Shown: in pieces, positions 18,106 through 28,240 of the stretch
Numbering within the stretch: the first letter of the stretch is position 1
How the letters are laid out: each line of letters opens with the position of its first letter
Source: UBA6623 sp965248235
Lineage (GTDB): Bacteria; Acidobacteriota; Terriglobia; Bryobacterales; UBA6623
Reading direction: 5' to 3'
DNA: 64,000 bases
Assembly (NCBI GenBank): GCA_965248235.1
Contig: CBDFIU010000003.1
Location: 558,001-622,000, forward strand
Made by a program: the position numbers and the translations under genes
The notes under the pieces: model-generated
The model's database searches: none
What the model saw: the letters and a program-made list of their open reading frames with translations, nothing else
Told to the model about the DNA's origin: nothing

Positions 18106-18131
18106 AAGGGCCGGGATTTCCCGGCCCTTAA
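18106..18131. terminator. Bidirectional terminator between HD-GYP gene and groEL
   Basis: GGGCCGGG (18108-18115), a 4-nt loop, then CCCGGCCC (18120-18127), flanked by an A run on the left and TTA on the right. It sits between two convergent genes and can terminate both. Confidence 0.8.
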
Positions 18132-18178
18132 GGTTAGCCTTCCCGCCGCGGGTTTAACGCGACGGAGGTTGCGTTTGA

Positions 18179-19801
18179 TTAGAAGTCGTGATGCCCGGGA
18201 GGCTCCGGCGCCGGCGGATTCTTTTCGGGAATCTCGTGGACCGTCGCTTCCGTCGTCAGCATCAGACTCGCGATCGAAGCCGCGTTCTGCAGAGCCGAGC
18301 GGGTGACCTTGGCGGGATCGATGACGCCCGCCGCGACCATGTCGCCGTACTCTTCATTCTGTGCGTCGAAACCGAACGTCGCTTCATCGTTCTCGCGAAT
18401 CTTGGCCACGACGATGGCGCCTTCCTGGCCGGCGTTCTGGGCGATCCAGCGAACCGGCTCTTCAAGCGCGCGGCGCACGATGTTGATGCCGATTTGCTCG
18501 TCCTCGTCATCGGCCTTCGCGTCGGCCAACGCACCGCCCGCCCGCAGCAACGCCACGCCGCCGCCGGGAACAATGCCTTCCTCGACAGCCGCGCGGGTGG
18601 CGTGCATGGCATCCTCGACACGAGCTTTCTTTTCTTTCATCTCGGTCTCGGTCGCCGCGCCGACTTTAATGACGGCCACGCCGCCGACCAACTTCGCCAG
18701 CCGCTCTTGCAACTTCTCGCGGTCATAGTCGGAGGTGGTCTCCTCAACCTGGGAGCGCAACTGCTTGACACGGCCCTCGATAGCTTCCTTGCCGCCGGCG
18801 CCTTCGACAATCGTGGTGTTGTCTTTATCGATCACGATGCGACTGGCTTGACCCAAGTCGTCCATCTGCACGCCCTCGAGCTTGATGCCGGTCTCTTCCA
18901 TGATCGCCTTGCCGCCGGTGAGGACCGCGATGTCCTCGAGCATGGCCTTGCGGCGGTCGCCAAAGCCGGGAGCCTTGACGGCGGCGACGTTGAGGGTGCC
19001 GCGCAGCTTGTTGACCACCAGAGTCGCCAGCGCTTCGCCTTCGACTTCCTCGGCCACGATCAGCAGCGGACGGCCCGCGCGAGACACCTGCTCGAGCAAG
19101 GGAAGAAGGTCCTTCATGTTGGAGATCTTCTTCTCGTGGATCAGAATCAGGCCGTTCTCGATCATGCACTCCATCGCCTCTTGGTCGGTGACGAAATAAG
19201 GCGAAAGATAGCCGCGGTCAAACTGCATGCCCTCGACCACGTCCAGCTCGGTCTCCATCGTCTTGCCTTCCTCGACCGTGATGACGCCGTCTTTGCCGAC
19301 CTTCTCCATCGCCTCGGCGATGATGTTGCCGATCGTGGAGTCGCTGTTTGCCGAGATCGCGGCGACTTGGGAAACCGCGTCGCCTTCGACCGGACGAGCC
19401 ATTGACTCGATCTCCACGACGACTTGCACCGTCGCCTGCTCGATGCCGCGCTTGATCGCCATCGGGTTGGCCCCGGCCGCTACGCTCTTGACGCCCTCGC
19501 GATAAATCGCCTGGGCCAAAATCGTTGCGGTGGTGGTGCCGTCGCCGGCTACGTCGCTGGTCTTCGAGGCCACTTCGCGCACCATCTGCGCGCCCATGTT
19601 CTCGATCCTGTCCTCGAGCTCGATTTCCTTCGCGACGGTCACGCCGTCCTTGGTCACCGTCGGTCCGCCGAACTTTTTCTCGAGCACTACGTTGCGGCCC
19701 TTCGGACCCAGCGTGATGCGAACTGTGTTAGCCAACTTGTTAACGCCCGACAGAATCGTCTTGCGCGAATCTTCTCCGTAGATAATTTGCTTTCCTGCCA
19801 T
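18179..19801 (-). CDS. groL: Chaperonin GroEL (Hsp60)
   Basis: A 540-residue protein aligned by eye along the whole GroEL family: KGRNVVLEKKFGGPTVTKDG, the nucleotide-binding DGTTTATILA, SANSD, EGMQFDRGYLSPYFVTD, GFGDRRKAML and EEGIVPGGGVALLRA. It forms the double-ring ATP-driven folding chamber in the cytoplasm together with GroES, whose gene is 16 bp upstream. The C-terminus ends in a Pro-rich tail (NPPAPEPPGHHDF) in place of the usual Gly-Gly-Met repeat. Confidence 0.97.
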   Translation of the reverse strand: MAGKQIIYGEDSRKTILSGVNKLANTVRITLGPKGRNVVLEKKFGGPTVTKDGVTVAKEIELEDRIENMGAQMVREVASKTSDVAGDGTTTATILAQAIYREGVKSVAAGANPMAIKRGIEQATVQVVVEIESMARPVEGDAVSQVAAISANSDSTIGNIIAEAMEKVGKDGVITVEEGKTMETELDVVEGMQFDRGYLSPYFVTDQEAMECMIENGLILIHEKKISNMKDLLPLLEQVSRAGRPLLIVAEEVEGEALATLVVNKLRGTLNVAAVKAPGFGDRRKAMLEDIAVLTGGKAIMEETGIKLEGVQMDDLGQASRIVIDKDNTTIVEGAGGKEAIEGRVKQLRSQVEETTSDYDREKLQERLAKLVGGVAVIKVGAATETEMKEKKARVEDAMHATRAAVEEGIVPGGGVALLRAGGALADAKADDEDEQIGINIVRRALEEPVRWIAQNAGQEGAIVVAKIRENDEATFGFDAQNEEYGDMVAAGVIDPAKVTRSALQNAASIASLMLTTEATVHEIPEKNPPAPEPPGHHDF

Positions 19802-19817
19802 AATTGTTTGTCCCTCC

Positions 19818-20132
19818 TTAAGCCGCTTTCTCCGAGCTTTCCTTGTCTTCGAGGATGGCGAGAACTTCGTCCTCGCGGAAGATCAAGTAATCGTTGTTGT
19901 CGATCTTGACCTCGGTCCCCGCGTATTTCGCGAAAAGGATGCGATCCCCCGCTTTCACGTCCAGAGGAGCGATGCTGCCGTCCTCTTGGCGCTTGCCGTT
20001 CCCCACGGCGATGACATTCCCCTGTTGGGGCTTCTCTTTCGCCGAATCGGGGATAATAATCCCCCCCTTGACCTGCGCGTCTTCTTCCACGCGCTCGACC
20101 AGGATGCGATCGTGCAACGGTCGTAGTTTCAT
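19818..20132 (-). CDS. groS: Co-chaperonin GroES (Hsp10)
   Basis: A 104-residue protein with the complete family pattern: MKLRPLHDRILVERVEEDA, the mobile loop KGGIIIPDSAKEKPQQG, and GDRILFAKYAGTEV then the C-terminal strand LIFREDEVLAILE. It caps the GroEL ring. AGGAGGAAACAGGA lies just upstream as a strong ribosome binding site. It is the first gene of the groES-groEL operon. No CIRCE element (HrcA operator) is visible upstream. Confidence 0.97.
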   Translation of the reverse strand: MKLRPLHDRILVERVEEDAQVKGGIIIPDSAKEKPQQGNVIAVGNGKRQEDGSIAPLDVKAGDRILFAKYAGTEVKIDNNDYLIFREDEVLAILEDKESSEKAA

Positions 20133-20388
20133 TCCTGTTTCCTCCTAATCAACATTCAAGCCGCGGCATTGTGCCGCGCGAACCAATCGGGCCTCGCCGC
20201 AGCGGAAGTTTCCCCGCCGCCGCGAATCCGTAGCCGGTCGTCTCCACAAAGCCGGGAAAAATCACCGGCCGGAAGACAACTGCGCGGGTTTCCTTATTTC
20301 TCGGTGTTTCCCGCGGAGTCCGAAATTCACATGGATCTCGCCACGGAAAACGCAGGGATCGCCCGTAGCTCCGGGCCCATCTCGTATT

Positions 20389-20418
20389 AGCATACCACAA
20401 GGGTTTTTCCTGTTGCAA
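20389..20418 (-). promoter_or_regulatory. Probable sigma-70-type promoter of groES-groEL
   Basis: Read on the minus strand: TTGCAA (20418-20413), an 18-bp spacer, then TATGCT (20394-20389). This predicts a transcript with an approximately 250-nt leader before groES. Inferred from consensus only. Confidence 0.4.
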
Positions 20419-20639
20419 GGAGAAGCTTAGTGTCCCATGCTAAGATTTTATGCGGACTGTTGCTTTATAGTTGACGCCGGTCGCTCCAGCGTTCGCAGCC
20501 GTGTTGGGCCGGTCACGGCGCCTCTCGACACCCGCCTTCCCGTATTGTTTCGATACAGTACTTTCCACCAAAGGTTGGACCGGCGTCGGGTGTCCGGATA
20601 GAGGAAATAGGGGATACGACCGGTACCCGAACACTTTAG

Positions 20640-21675
20640 GATGGATATTTACTTGACTCAGGTATTGGGAAATAGCCCCTACATGTTGTGGTCGTCCGTA
20701 GCGCGTGTCGCGGTGCCTCCGACCAGCGATTTGTAGGGTGCCGGTGGCACGGCGACGGCCTGTTGAACCAGGCGGTAAAAGAGCTTGCCTCGACTTCTGG
20801 ACTTGCGGCGGTTGAAGCGGAAGGCGAATTCGTCGAGGTAGGAGTCGAGATGCTCGTGACTGACCGCTCCTTGATGCGTGCCCAGTATCCAGCGCTTCAC
20901 TAACGACACCACGCGGTGCACCCGGGGGAGCAGTTTCGAGGCGCGCGCCGGTTGCCCCTCCAGGTAGCTCACCTCGTGGCGATAGCCGTCGCCTTCGAGC
21001 GGTTCGTATCCCAGCCAACCGTCGGTATGGACCACGCTGCCGGGTTCGATCGACTCGCCGACGAAGGCCATCAAGCTGTCCCCGGAGGCGTTGGGAATGG
21101 TGCGTATCCGAACCCGCCCGATGCCGGCACCATCTTCCTCGGCCGCTACTACAATCAGCGCCTTAGCGTCGGTTTGGCGACCGCGCACGCCCTCCTCCAA
21201 GCCTCCTAAGTAAGTCTCGTCAACCTCCACGCGCCCGCTGAGCCGATCGCGTCCGGGCCGCACCATGGCGCGCCGGAGCTTATGCAACCAAGTCCAGGCC
21301 GTTTTGTAGCTGCCCAGGCCCAACACCCGCCGCAAGCCCAGCGCGCTCGCCCCGTTCTTCTGGCTCGTGAGCCACCACATGGCTCGAAACCAACTCTGGA
21401 GGGGTTGGCGGGTGTCTTGAAATATTGTGCCCGCCGTTGGAGAAGCTTGATGCCCGCAGCCGGCGCACTCCAGCAGCGCTGTCCGCACCGCCCACGCTTT
21501 GTCGTGCCCGCATCGCGGACAACGAAAACCCTCCGGCCAGCGGAGTTGACACAGATACTCTCGACAGGCCTGCTCGGTGGCGAAACGCGCCTCGAACTCG
21601 GCCAGATTCCGAGGATAATCTTCCATTTCCCCGATCCTACATCTTGTGGTCACCTGAGTCAAGTAAATACCCATC
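20640..21675 (-). mobile_element. IS1595-family insertion sequence, copy A
   Basis: 1036 bp with terminal inverted repeats; the plus-strand left end is GATGGATATTTACTTGACTC and the right end is its near-perfect complement ending AAATACCCATC. It is nearly identical to copies B, C and D. Immediate flanks (CACTTTAG left, TAATCCCA right) are not duplicated, unlike copies C and D. It lies between the groES promoter and the multi-PAS kinase gene. Confidence 0.9.
20679..21626 (-). CDS. IS1595-family (ISXO2-like) transposase, copy A
   Basis: A 315-residue transposase; I chose the ATG at 21626 (MEDYPRNLAEFEARF) because GGGGAA precedes it. N-terminal zinc ribbon CPRCG...CAGCG (residues ~33-57). The DDE-type catalytic region is VEVDETYLGG, VVHTDGWLGY and SYLDEFAFRFNRRKSR. 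The frame is intact, and one residue near the middle differs from copies B and D (LRRVLG versus LQRVLG). It catalyses transposition of the element. Confidence 0.92.
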   Translation of the reverse strand: MEDYPRNLAEFEARFATEQACREYLCQLRWPEGFRCPRCGHDKAWAVRTALLECAGCGHQASPTAGTIFQDTRQPLQSWFRAMWWLTSQKNGASALGLRRVLGLGSYKTAWTWLHKLRRAMVRPGRDRLSGRVEVDETYLGGLEEGVRGRQTDAKALIVVAAEEDGAGIGRVRIRTIPNASGDSLMAFVGESIEPGSVVHTDGWLGYEPLEGDGYRHEVSYLEGQPARASKLLPRVHRVVSLVKRWILGTHQGAVSHEHLDSYLDEFAFRFNRRKSRSRGKLFYRLVQQAVAVPPAPYKSLVGGTATRATDDHNM

Positions 21676-21711
21676 TAATCCCAAAAGAAACTCACGAGAA
21701 GTTGTTGCATC

Positions 21712-24700
21712 ATGGAATTCCCATCCACCGCTGACGTTCTCTTTTTCACCACGGTTACTCTTCGGCTGGCGGGATTCGTATGAGCGGCTCGCCTGCTTTA
21801 CCGCGCGCGCGATTGGCGTGTTGTGCCGCTCGTGCTTGTCCTCGTCGTTCTCTGCACGGGCTCGATTAATCGACTCATGTTGTTCAACCGAGGCGATTTT
21901 GTCCCGCTCACACCGCACGCTTTTTGGACGCTCTTGAGCAGCATCTTCGGCCTCGCCGCCGTCGTCTGGATCGGGCGTATGATCGAGACCCTCCAGCAAC
22001 ACCGCCGCAAGGACGGTCCCTTGAGCGACTTGGTCGAGAACAGCGGCGATTTCATGGGCATTGCCGCCCCGGATGGAACAGTAACCTATCTCAACCGCCG
22101 GGGGCTCGAAATGGTTGGGCTGCGCGGGCTACAGAACGCTGTCGGCCGTAAGGTCGAAGAATTCGTCGTCCCGGAGTTTCGTCAAGCGTTCCGGGAAGAG
22201 TTTCTGGTCGTCGTGGAGCAAGGTAAAGCGCTTGAATACCTGGGCCGACTTCAACATTTTCGACAAGAGGATCGCCTCATTGAGGTGGATTGCCACCTCT
22301 TCCCGATCCACGACCCCAAAACGCGTAGCGTCACCTCGGTTGCTTGGTCCGCCCGTGACGTCACCGAAAAACGGCGGCGGGAGACCGAGCGGTCCCGATT
22401 GGCCGCCATCACCGAATCGTCACCCGACGCGATTGTCCAGGTCGGCAACCGCGGTCAGATATCGACCTGGAACCACGCCGCCAAAAAACTGTACGGCTAC
22501 AACGAAGACGAGGTAAAGGGACAGTCGATCAAGATCATTGTTTCTTCCAAGGGACCTGGAAACTTCCAAAAGATCACCGACCGTCTCGCGGCGGGCGAAG
22601 TGATTCCCGAGTACGACACCATTCACCGTCGCAAGGACGGATCCGAGGTGGACATCGCCGCAACGTTTTTCCCCTTCTTTGATGACGAAGGTAAGACCAT
22701 CGGCGCCGCGATGATCTCGCGTGATGTCAGCGAGCGCAAACGGATCGAAAGGGAACTGCAGGAGAGCGAAGCCCGGTTTCGGGCTTCTTTCGAGCGTGCT
22801 CCGATCGGTGTCGCTCTTGCCGACGCGGATTTCCGCTTCCTGAAAGTCAACCAGGCGTTCTGCGACATGCTGGGGTACAGCGAGGAGGAATTGCTCGACA
22901 AGACCTTCCTCGACATCACCCACCCCGAAGATGTGGATATGGACGCCGAATCATCGGCCAAGGTCTTCCGCGGAGAGATTCCTCATTTTCGGATCGAGAA
23001 ACGATACATCCACAAGTCCGGCGAGATCGTCTGTGCTGAACTTTCGGCTTCAATCATCTTCGACGAACAGGGTAACGTCCTCCACGGCATCGGGATGATG
23101 CAAGACATTACCAAACGCAAAAAGGCCGAGGGGGAACTGGAAGCAAGCCGACGCCTCGCCGAACAACGGTTAGTCGAACTGGAACAGCTTTACGCCGCCG
23201 CGCCGGTCGGGCTGTGTACGATTGACCGAGACCTGCGCTACGTCCGGATCAACGAGAACCTCGCGGCGCGAAACGGCAAAACCGTTTCCGATCACCTTGG
23301 TCGAACGATTTTCGAGATGGCTCCGCGCACTGCCGATTTCGTCGCCCCGTTGCTTCAACAAGTTTTCGATACCGCCAAGCCGGTTCTCGATGTCCAAATT
23401 CCGCGGGATAATTCGGATACGCACGATTGGCTTGCCAACTACCACCCTCAGATCTCGCGTGCCGGAGAAGTGACCGGCGTGAGTGTCGTCGTGCAGGATG
23501 TCAGTCATCTCAAAGAAACCGAACGACAACTCGAGGAGAGTCGGAGTCTGGCGGAGCGAAGTCTGGCAGAGCTCGACCAGCTTTATCAGACGTCTCCGGT
23601 GGGGCTGGTGATGTTCGATCGAGACCTGCGTTACGTCCGCATCAACGAACGCTTGGCTGCTATCAACGGCAAACCGGTCGAGGAGCACATTGGCCGCACC
23701 CTAATGGACATTGCTCCCGATGCCGCCGAGCAGGTCCAAGAATTGATGACCAGGGTGATGGAAACCGGCGAGCCTGTTCTCAATGTCCCATTGCGCATCG
23801 CCGCGCCGGCCGAGCCCGAGACGGTGCGGGACTGGGAGCTCAACTACTATCCCGCGCACTCTGACTCCGGGGAAATTGTCGGCGTCGGGATAACGGTGCA
23901 GGAGGTCACGGCGGTCAAGGAAGCCGAACGCGTGCTCAAGCGTGACCGGGCCCAGTTGGAAAAGTTGGTAACGGAGCGCACCCGGGAGCTTGCTCATGCC
24001 AATCAGAAACTGCGAGCCGAAATAGCGGAGCGCAACCAGGCTGAAAAAGCCCTTCGAAAGACGGAACAAGAGCTAACGCGCGTTATAAGCTCGATCCCCG
24101 ATTCCCTGTGGAGCGCCACCTTCAACGCCAAGGGTAATCAAGAGGTGCACTTTGTATCTCCTGTCATCGAGAAAATAACCGGGCACCCCCCGGAGAGCCT
24201 CAGCCGAGGATTCGCGGACTGGATCAAGGTAGTTCACCCCGCCGACCGCCCCGGTCTTGAGCAGGCGGGAGCCGGACTCCTCACGGGCGAGACGAGCGAC
24301 CTGGACGAGGAGTATCGCGTGGTCCGGAAAGACGGGTCAATCTGCTGGGTCCGAGAGCAAATCAGCGCACAACATCTAGAGAACGGCTCGATTCAGGTTC
24401 ACGGCATCATTTCCGACATCACCGCGCGCAAGTTCGCGGAAGCGCAAAGAAGCCAAGCCGAACTTGAACTGCGCCAATCGCAGAAGCTGAAGGCCGTCGG
24501 CGTTTTGGCCGGGGGCATCGCCCATGACTTCAACAATATTCTGACCGCGATTTCCAACTACACCTATCTCTCGTCGCAGCTCGTTGAAGACGAGTCGAAG
24601 GTCGGGCAGAACCTCGCCCAAGTCCTGCAAGCCTGTGAACGCGCCGGGGATTTGGTCAAGCAAATCCTGACCTTCAGCCGAGAAGGCGAGCAACCGCTGA

Positions 24701-25620
24701 AGCCGCTCCACATTTCCTCGGTCGTCAAGGAAGCCCTGAAGCTCGTGCGCGCCTCCATTCCCTCCAGCATCGATATTCGGCAATCGATCGATCCCGAGTG
24801 CGGCTCCGTGCTGGCCGATTTGATCCAAATCCAGCAAATCGTCATCAACCTCTGTACCAACTCCTATCAAAGTATCGGGGCCAAGTCGGGAGTGTTGGAA
24901 GTGCGACTCGAACCCGTGAGCGTCGACGCCGAGTTCGCCGCCAAACGCTCGGGCCTCAAGGCCGGCGACTTTGTTTGCCTCACCGTGCGGGACACCGGCG
25001 GCGGCATCGACCCGGAACTGCAAGAGCGCATCTTCGAGCCCTTCTTCACGACCAAGCAAGTCGGCGAGGGCACGGGCCTCGGCCTTTCGGTTGTCCATGG
25101 AATCGTCACGCGACACGACGGGTCGATCTTCCTGCAAAGCACGCCTGGGCTTGGCTCGACCTTCCAGATCTACCTCCCCAGATTGCAGTCCTCCGAAGCC
25201 GACCCGGGCAAACCCGCCAAGCAGGAGGAGAGCCGCCGCGCCCGCGTTCTTTTCGTCGACGACGAAAAATCGCTCGTGGAAACCTCGCAGCTGATCCTCC
25301 AGAGCCTGGGGTACGAAGCCACCGCTTTGACAAGCAGCGCCGAAGCCTTGGAACGGTTCCGCAAGGCGCCCCATGACTACGACTTGGTCATTTCCGACAT
25401 CACCATGCCCGAATACAGCGGCATTGACCTGGCTCGCCTGATGCTCGAAATCAGGCCCGATCTGCCGATCATCCTGGTAACCGGCTACAGCCAGTTGGTT
25501 TCCGAGGAAAAGGCCGCCGAGATGGGTGTGCGAGCCGTTCTGCTGAAGCCCTATCGGATTCCCGAGTTGGCCGAGGAAATAAAGAGAGCTCTACCGGTGC
25601 GACAATCCGCCCACGGCTGA
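21712..25620 (+). CDS. Membrane-anchored multi-PAS hybrid sensor histidine kinase with C-terminal receiver
   Basis: Unbroken from GTG 21823 (1265 aa). The same frame extends upstream to ATG 21712 (MEFPSTADVLFFTTVTLRLA) and is interrupted only by TGA 21781-21783, so the natural start is probably 21712. Layout from 21823: two membrane helices, five PAS domains in tandem (~70-705), a coiled coil, a sixth PAS, HisKA with phospho-accepting H901 (GGIAHDFNNIL), HATPase (FEPFFTTKQVGEGTGLGLSV), then a receiver with D1192 (LVISDITMPEYSG). Known role: autophosphorylation on His in response to signals, with transfer to the receiver. IS copy A lies 36 bp upstream. Confidence 0.88.
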
Positions 25621-25783
25621 CCTGCCCGCCGAGCGCAACCTCCTCGGTGACACGGCTCTCCGCGTGATTGCCGACTCGCCCCTTGGTCGATCTACGCCTC
25701 GACCGAAGCAATCGACCGAAGCAATCGCGGAGCGTCCGAATTCATGAACAGGTTGCGCGGGCCGCGGCATCGCCACTCGCCGA

Positions 25784-26560
25784 CTAAACGTGCCCGAAGA
25801 CCGGCTCTTCTTCTCGTCGCGTCGGCGCGGCCCCCACGAGCACGTCGCGCACTTGGTGAATCACCGCTCGTTTTTCGCGGTTGCGTAGCGAACGCCGATT
25901 CACCAGCAGCCGCGCGGTCGAGTTCGGCGCCAGCTTCCCGATGATCTTCAGCCCGTTGGCCCGCAGCGTTCGGCCGGTTTCGGTGTTGTCGATGATGGCG
26001 TCGCCGTCTTCCGGAGGTTTCGATTCGGTCGCCCCGAAAGAGTGGAAAATCGCCACCGGCGATGAGGCGCGCCGTTCGATGTGCAGACGCGAATAGGGCG
26101 TATAGAGCGAGGGCTCGAGATCGGTGTGCTTGCGCACGAGCGCCTCGGTGAGATTGAGATACTCGGTCCAAATCCGCAACGGGTGGGTGCCGGTTGAGTT
26201 GACGAACTTTTCAAAAAGTTGCTCGGCGTTGTTGACGTCTTCCCAGGTTTCGGGCACCGCCAGCACGATATCGACGCGTCCCACGCCCAAGTCGAGCAAC
26301 TCGGCGACGTTCGAGGCGCATTCGCTTTCCAGATACCAGTCGAGGCCCGAGATGCCGATGTCGTAGAAGCCCGCCGCGATCATATAGGGAATCTCCTGCG
26401 GCCTGAGCACCTTGCCGGAAATGCCCGGAATGTCGACTCGCGGACGGTAGCCTCGGCTGCCGTCGGCATAGCCGGTGACCCCCAGTCCGGCGCGTTCAAA
26501 GAACCCGGACATCTTCTTTTCGAGGCTTCCCTTGGGGATGGCGAATTTGACCTGCGTCAT
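25784..26560 (-). CDS. hisG: ATP phosphoribosyltransferase
   Basis: A 258-residue enzyme of the first step of histidine biosynthesis (ATP + PRPP to phosphoribosyl-ATP). Motifs: VKFAIPKGSLEKKM at the start, YDIGISGLDWYLE, VGRVDIVLAVPE, RIWTEYLNLTEALVRKH and the PRPP-binding DAIIDNTETGRTLRANGL. AGAAGGG precedes ATG 26560. It is shorter than long-form HisG and shows no complete C-terminal regulatory domain. No other his genes are in the window. Probably co-transcribed with pyk (93 bp gap). Confidence 0.93.
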   Translation of the reverse strand: MTQVKFAIPKGSLEKKMSGFFERAGLGVTGYADGSRGYRPRVDIPGISGKVLRPQEIPYMIAAGFYDIGISGLDWYLESECASNVAELLDLGVGRVDIVLAVPETWEDVNNAEQLFEKFVNSTGTHPLRIWTEYLNLTEALVRKHTDLEPSLYTPYSRLHIERRASSPVAIFHSFGATESKPPEDGDAIIDNTETGRTLRANGLKIIGKLAPNSTARLLVNRRSLRNREKRAVIHQVRDVLVGAAPTRREEEPVFGHV

Positions 26561-26653
26561 GAATGCCCTTCTTCATTTTACTGTAGCGGTTGCGCGCAAG
26601 GCGTGGAAACTCGGCCCGGGTGCGCGGCGCGAACGTGGGAAAGTGAGACCGGC

Positions 26654-28105
26654 TTACCGTCCCGTGCGTTTTCCGCCCGCCGCCTTGTCCCCGATGCGAT
26701 GCAGTTTGATTAAGTCGGTCTTGCCCGCAATCTGAAACGGCGTACCCGCCACTACCGCGATCAAGTCGCCGCGTTTCACCCAGCCCAGCTTCAGCAGCAG
26801 CGCTTGCGCTTTCGCGACCAGGCTGTCTAAGTCGCGAACCTGCTCGATCTGCTTGGCGCGGACTCCCCGAAACAATTTCATGCGCCGGCAAACGGCTTCG
26901 TGCCGCGAAAGACCCAACACCGAACAGCGCGGCCGACATTTCGAGACCAACCGAGCCGTGTAGCCGCTCTCGGTATAGACGACGATGTAGTCGGCCCCGA
27001 GATCCTCGGCGAGAAACGTGGCGCTGCGGGCCACCGCCTCCGACAGATCGTCGCCCCGCGATAGGGCTTGCCGGCCGCCGCGGTGACGGAGCGGCGCCGA
27101 AGCCTCGGCGGTTTCGATAATGCGGCTCATCATACGGACGGTTTCCACCGGGTACCGCCCGGCCGCCGTCTCGCCGGAAAGCATCAAGGCGTCGGAGCCA
27201 TCGAGCACGGCGTTGGCGACGTCGCCGGCCTCGGCTCGGGTCGGCGAGGGCCTATCGATCATCGATTGCAACATCTGGGTTGCCGTGATCGCGGGCTTCT
27301 TCGCCAAGCGCGCCTTCTCGATGATCCTTTTTTGCTCCACCGGCACGCGCCAAGGGGAGAGTTCCACGCCGAGATCGCCGCGCGCGATCATCACGCCGTC
27401 CGACACGTCGAGGATTTCGTCGATCGCTTCGACCGCCTGCGGTTTTTCGATCTTGGCGATGACGTGCGCCGCCGATTGCGCCGCCGCGATGCGTTTCTTG
27501 AGCTTGCGAATGTCGTTGGCCGTGCGCACGAAAGAGAGCGCCACGTAGTCGACCCGCTGTTCGAGCGCGAAATCGAGATCCCGTTTGTCTTTGGCGGTCA
27601 AGGAAGTTAACCGCAGCGCCGCGCCGGGCACATTAACTCCTTTGTGCTCGGCCAGCAAGCCGCCGTGGATTACTTCGGTGATGATGTCCCGGCCGTCAAC
27701 ACGACTGACCCGCAACTCGATCGCGCCGTCATCGATCAGTACGCGGTCCCCTTTGCCGAGATCGTCGGCCAACCTCGGATAATCCACCGACACGGCGCGG
27801 TGATCGCCCCGGATGCGGGAAGCGCACAGGCGCAGCGTCTCGCCGGTTGACAACTCGACGGGGCCGCCCTCCGCGAGACGCCCGACGCGGATTTTCGGTC
27901 CCTGCAAGTCAGCCAGGATGGGGAGGAATCGGCGCCGTTTTCTTGAGACGCTCCGTATGTTGGCAATCGCTTTCGCGTGCTCTTCGTGGGTGCCGTGAGA
28001 AAAGTTCAACCGGGCCGCGCTCATGCCGGCGTCGAGCATTTGATCGATGACGGCGATCGTGTTCGACACGGGCCCCAAGGTGCAAACAATCTTTGTGCTC
28101 TGCAT
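26654..28105 (-). CDS. pyk: Pyruvate kinase
   Basis: A 483-residue glycolytic enzyme converting phosphoenolpyruvate + ADP to pyruvate + ATP. Family motifs: STKIVCTLGP, AARLNFSHG, LADLQGPKIRVG, the catalytic Lys signature VIAKIEKPQAVE, MIARGDLGVE and ATQMLQSMI. The C-terminal allosteric domain includes YIVVYTESGYTARLVSKCRP. Full length. It lies between the M28 peptidase and hisG, all on the minus strand. Confidence 0.96.
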   Translation of the reverse strand: MQSTKIVCTLGPVSNTIAVIDQMLDAGMSAARLNFSHGTHEEHAKAIANIRSVSRKRRRFLPILADLQGPKIRVGRLAEGGPVELSTGETLRLCASRIRGDHRAVSVDYPRLADDLGKGDRVLIDDGAIELRVSRVDGRDIITEVIHGGLLAEHKGVNVPGAALRLTSLTAKDKRDLDFALEQRVDYVALSFVRTANDIRKLKKRIAAAQSAAHVIAKIEKPQAVEAIDEILDVSDGVMIARGDLGVELSPWRVPVEQKRIIEKARLAKKPAITATQMLQSMIDRPSPTRAEAGDVANAVLDGSDALMLSGETAAGRYPVETVRMMSRIIETAEASAPLRHRGGRQALSRGDDLSEAVARSATFLAEDLGADYIVVYTESGYTARLVSKCRPRCSVLGLSRHEAVCRRMKLFRGVRAKQIEQVRDLDSLVAKAQALLLKLGWVKRGDLIAVVAGTPFQIAGKTDLIKLHRIGDKAAGGKRTGR

Positions 28106-28240
28106 AAAGTTCTTAACCCGCCTTTTTCATCGGCTGACGGGCGAACCATACGATAGGCCCGCCATGCGATCCGTGGGTCGGCCGTCCGCATGCTCGGCGT
28201 GGAAGCCGAAGCGGCGACTCGGCCATCGCGGACTCGCCCC

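Noticed and set aside
18188..19405. Long plus-strand ORF (405 codons) antisense to groEL
   Set aside because: Mirror of GroEL codon usage; Asp/His/Arg/Gly-rich with no domain; groEL on the other strand is unmistakable.
20427..20448. Possible CIRCE operator upstream of groES
   Set aside because: Only TTAG...CTAA arms of 4 bases match; the conserved GCACTC/GAGTGC part is absent.
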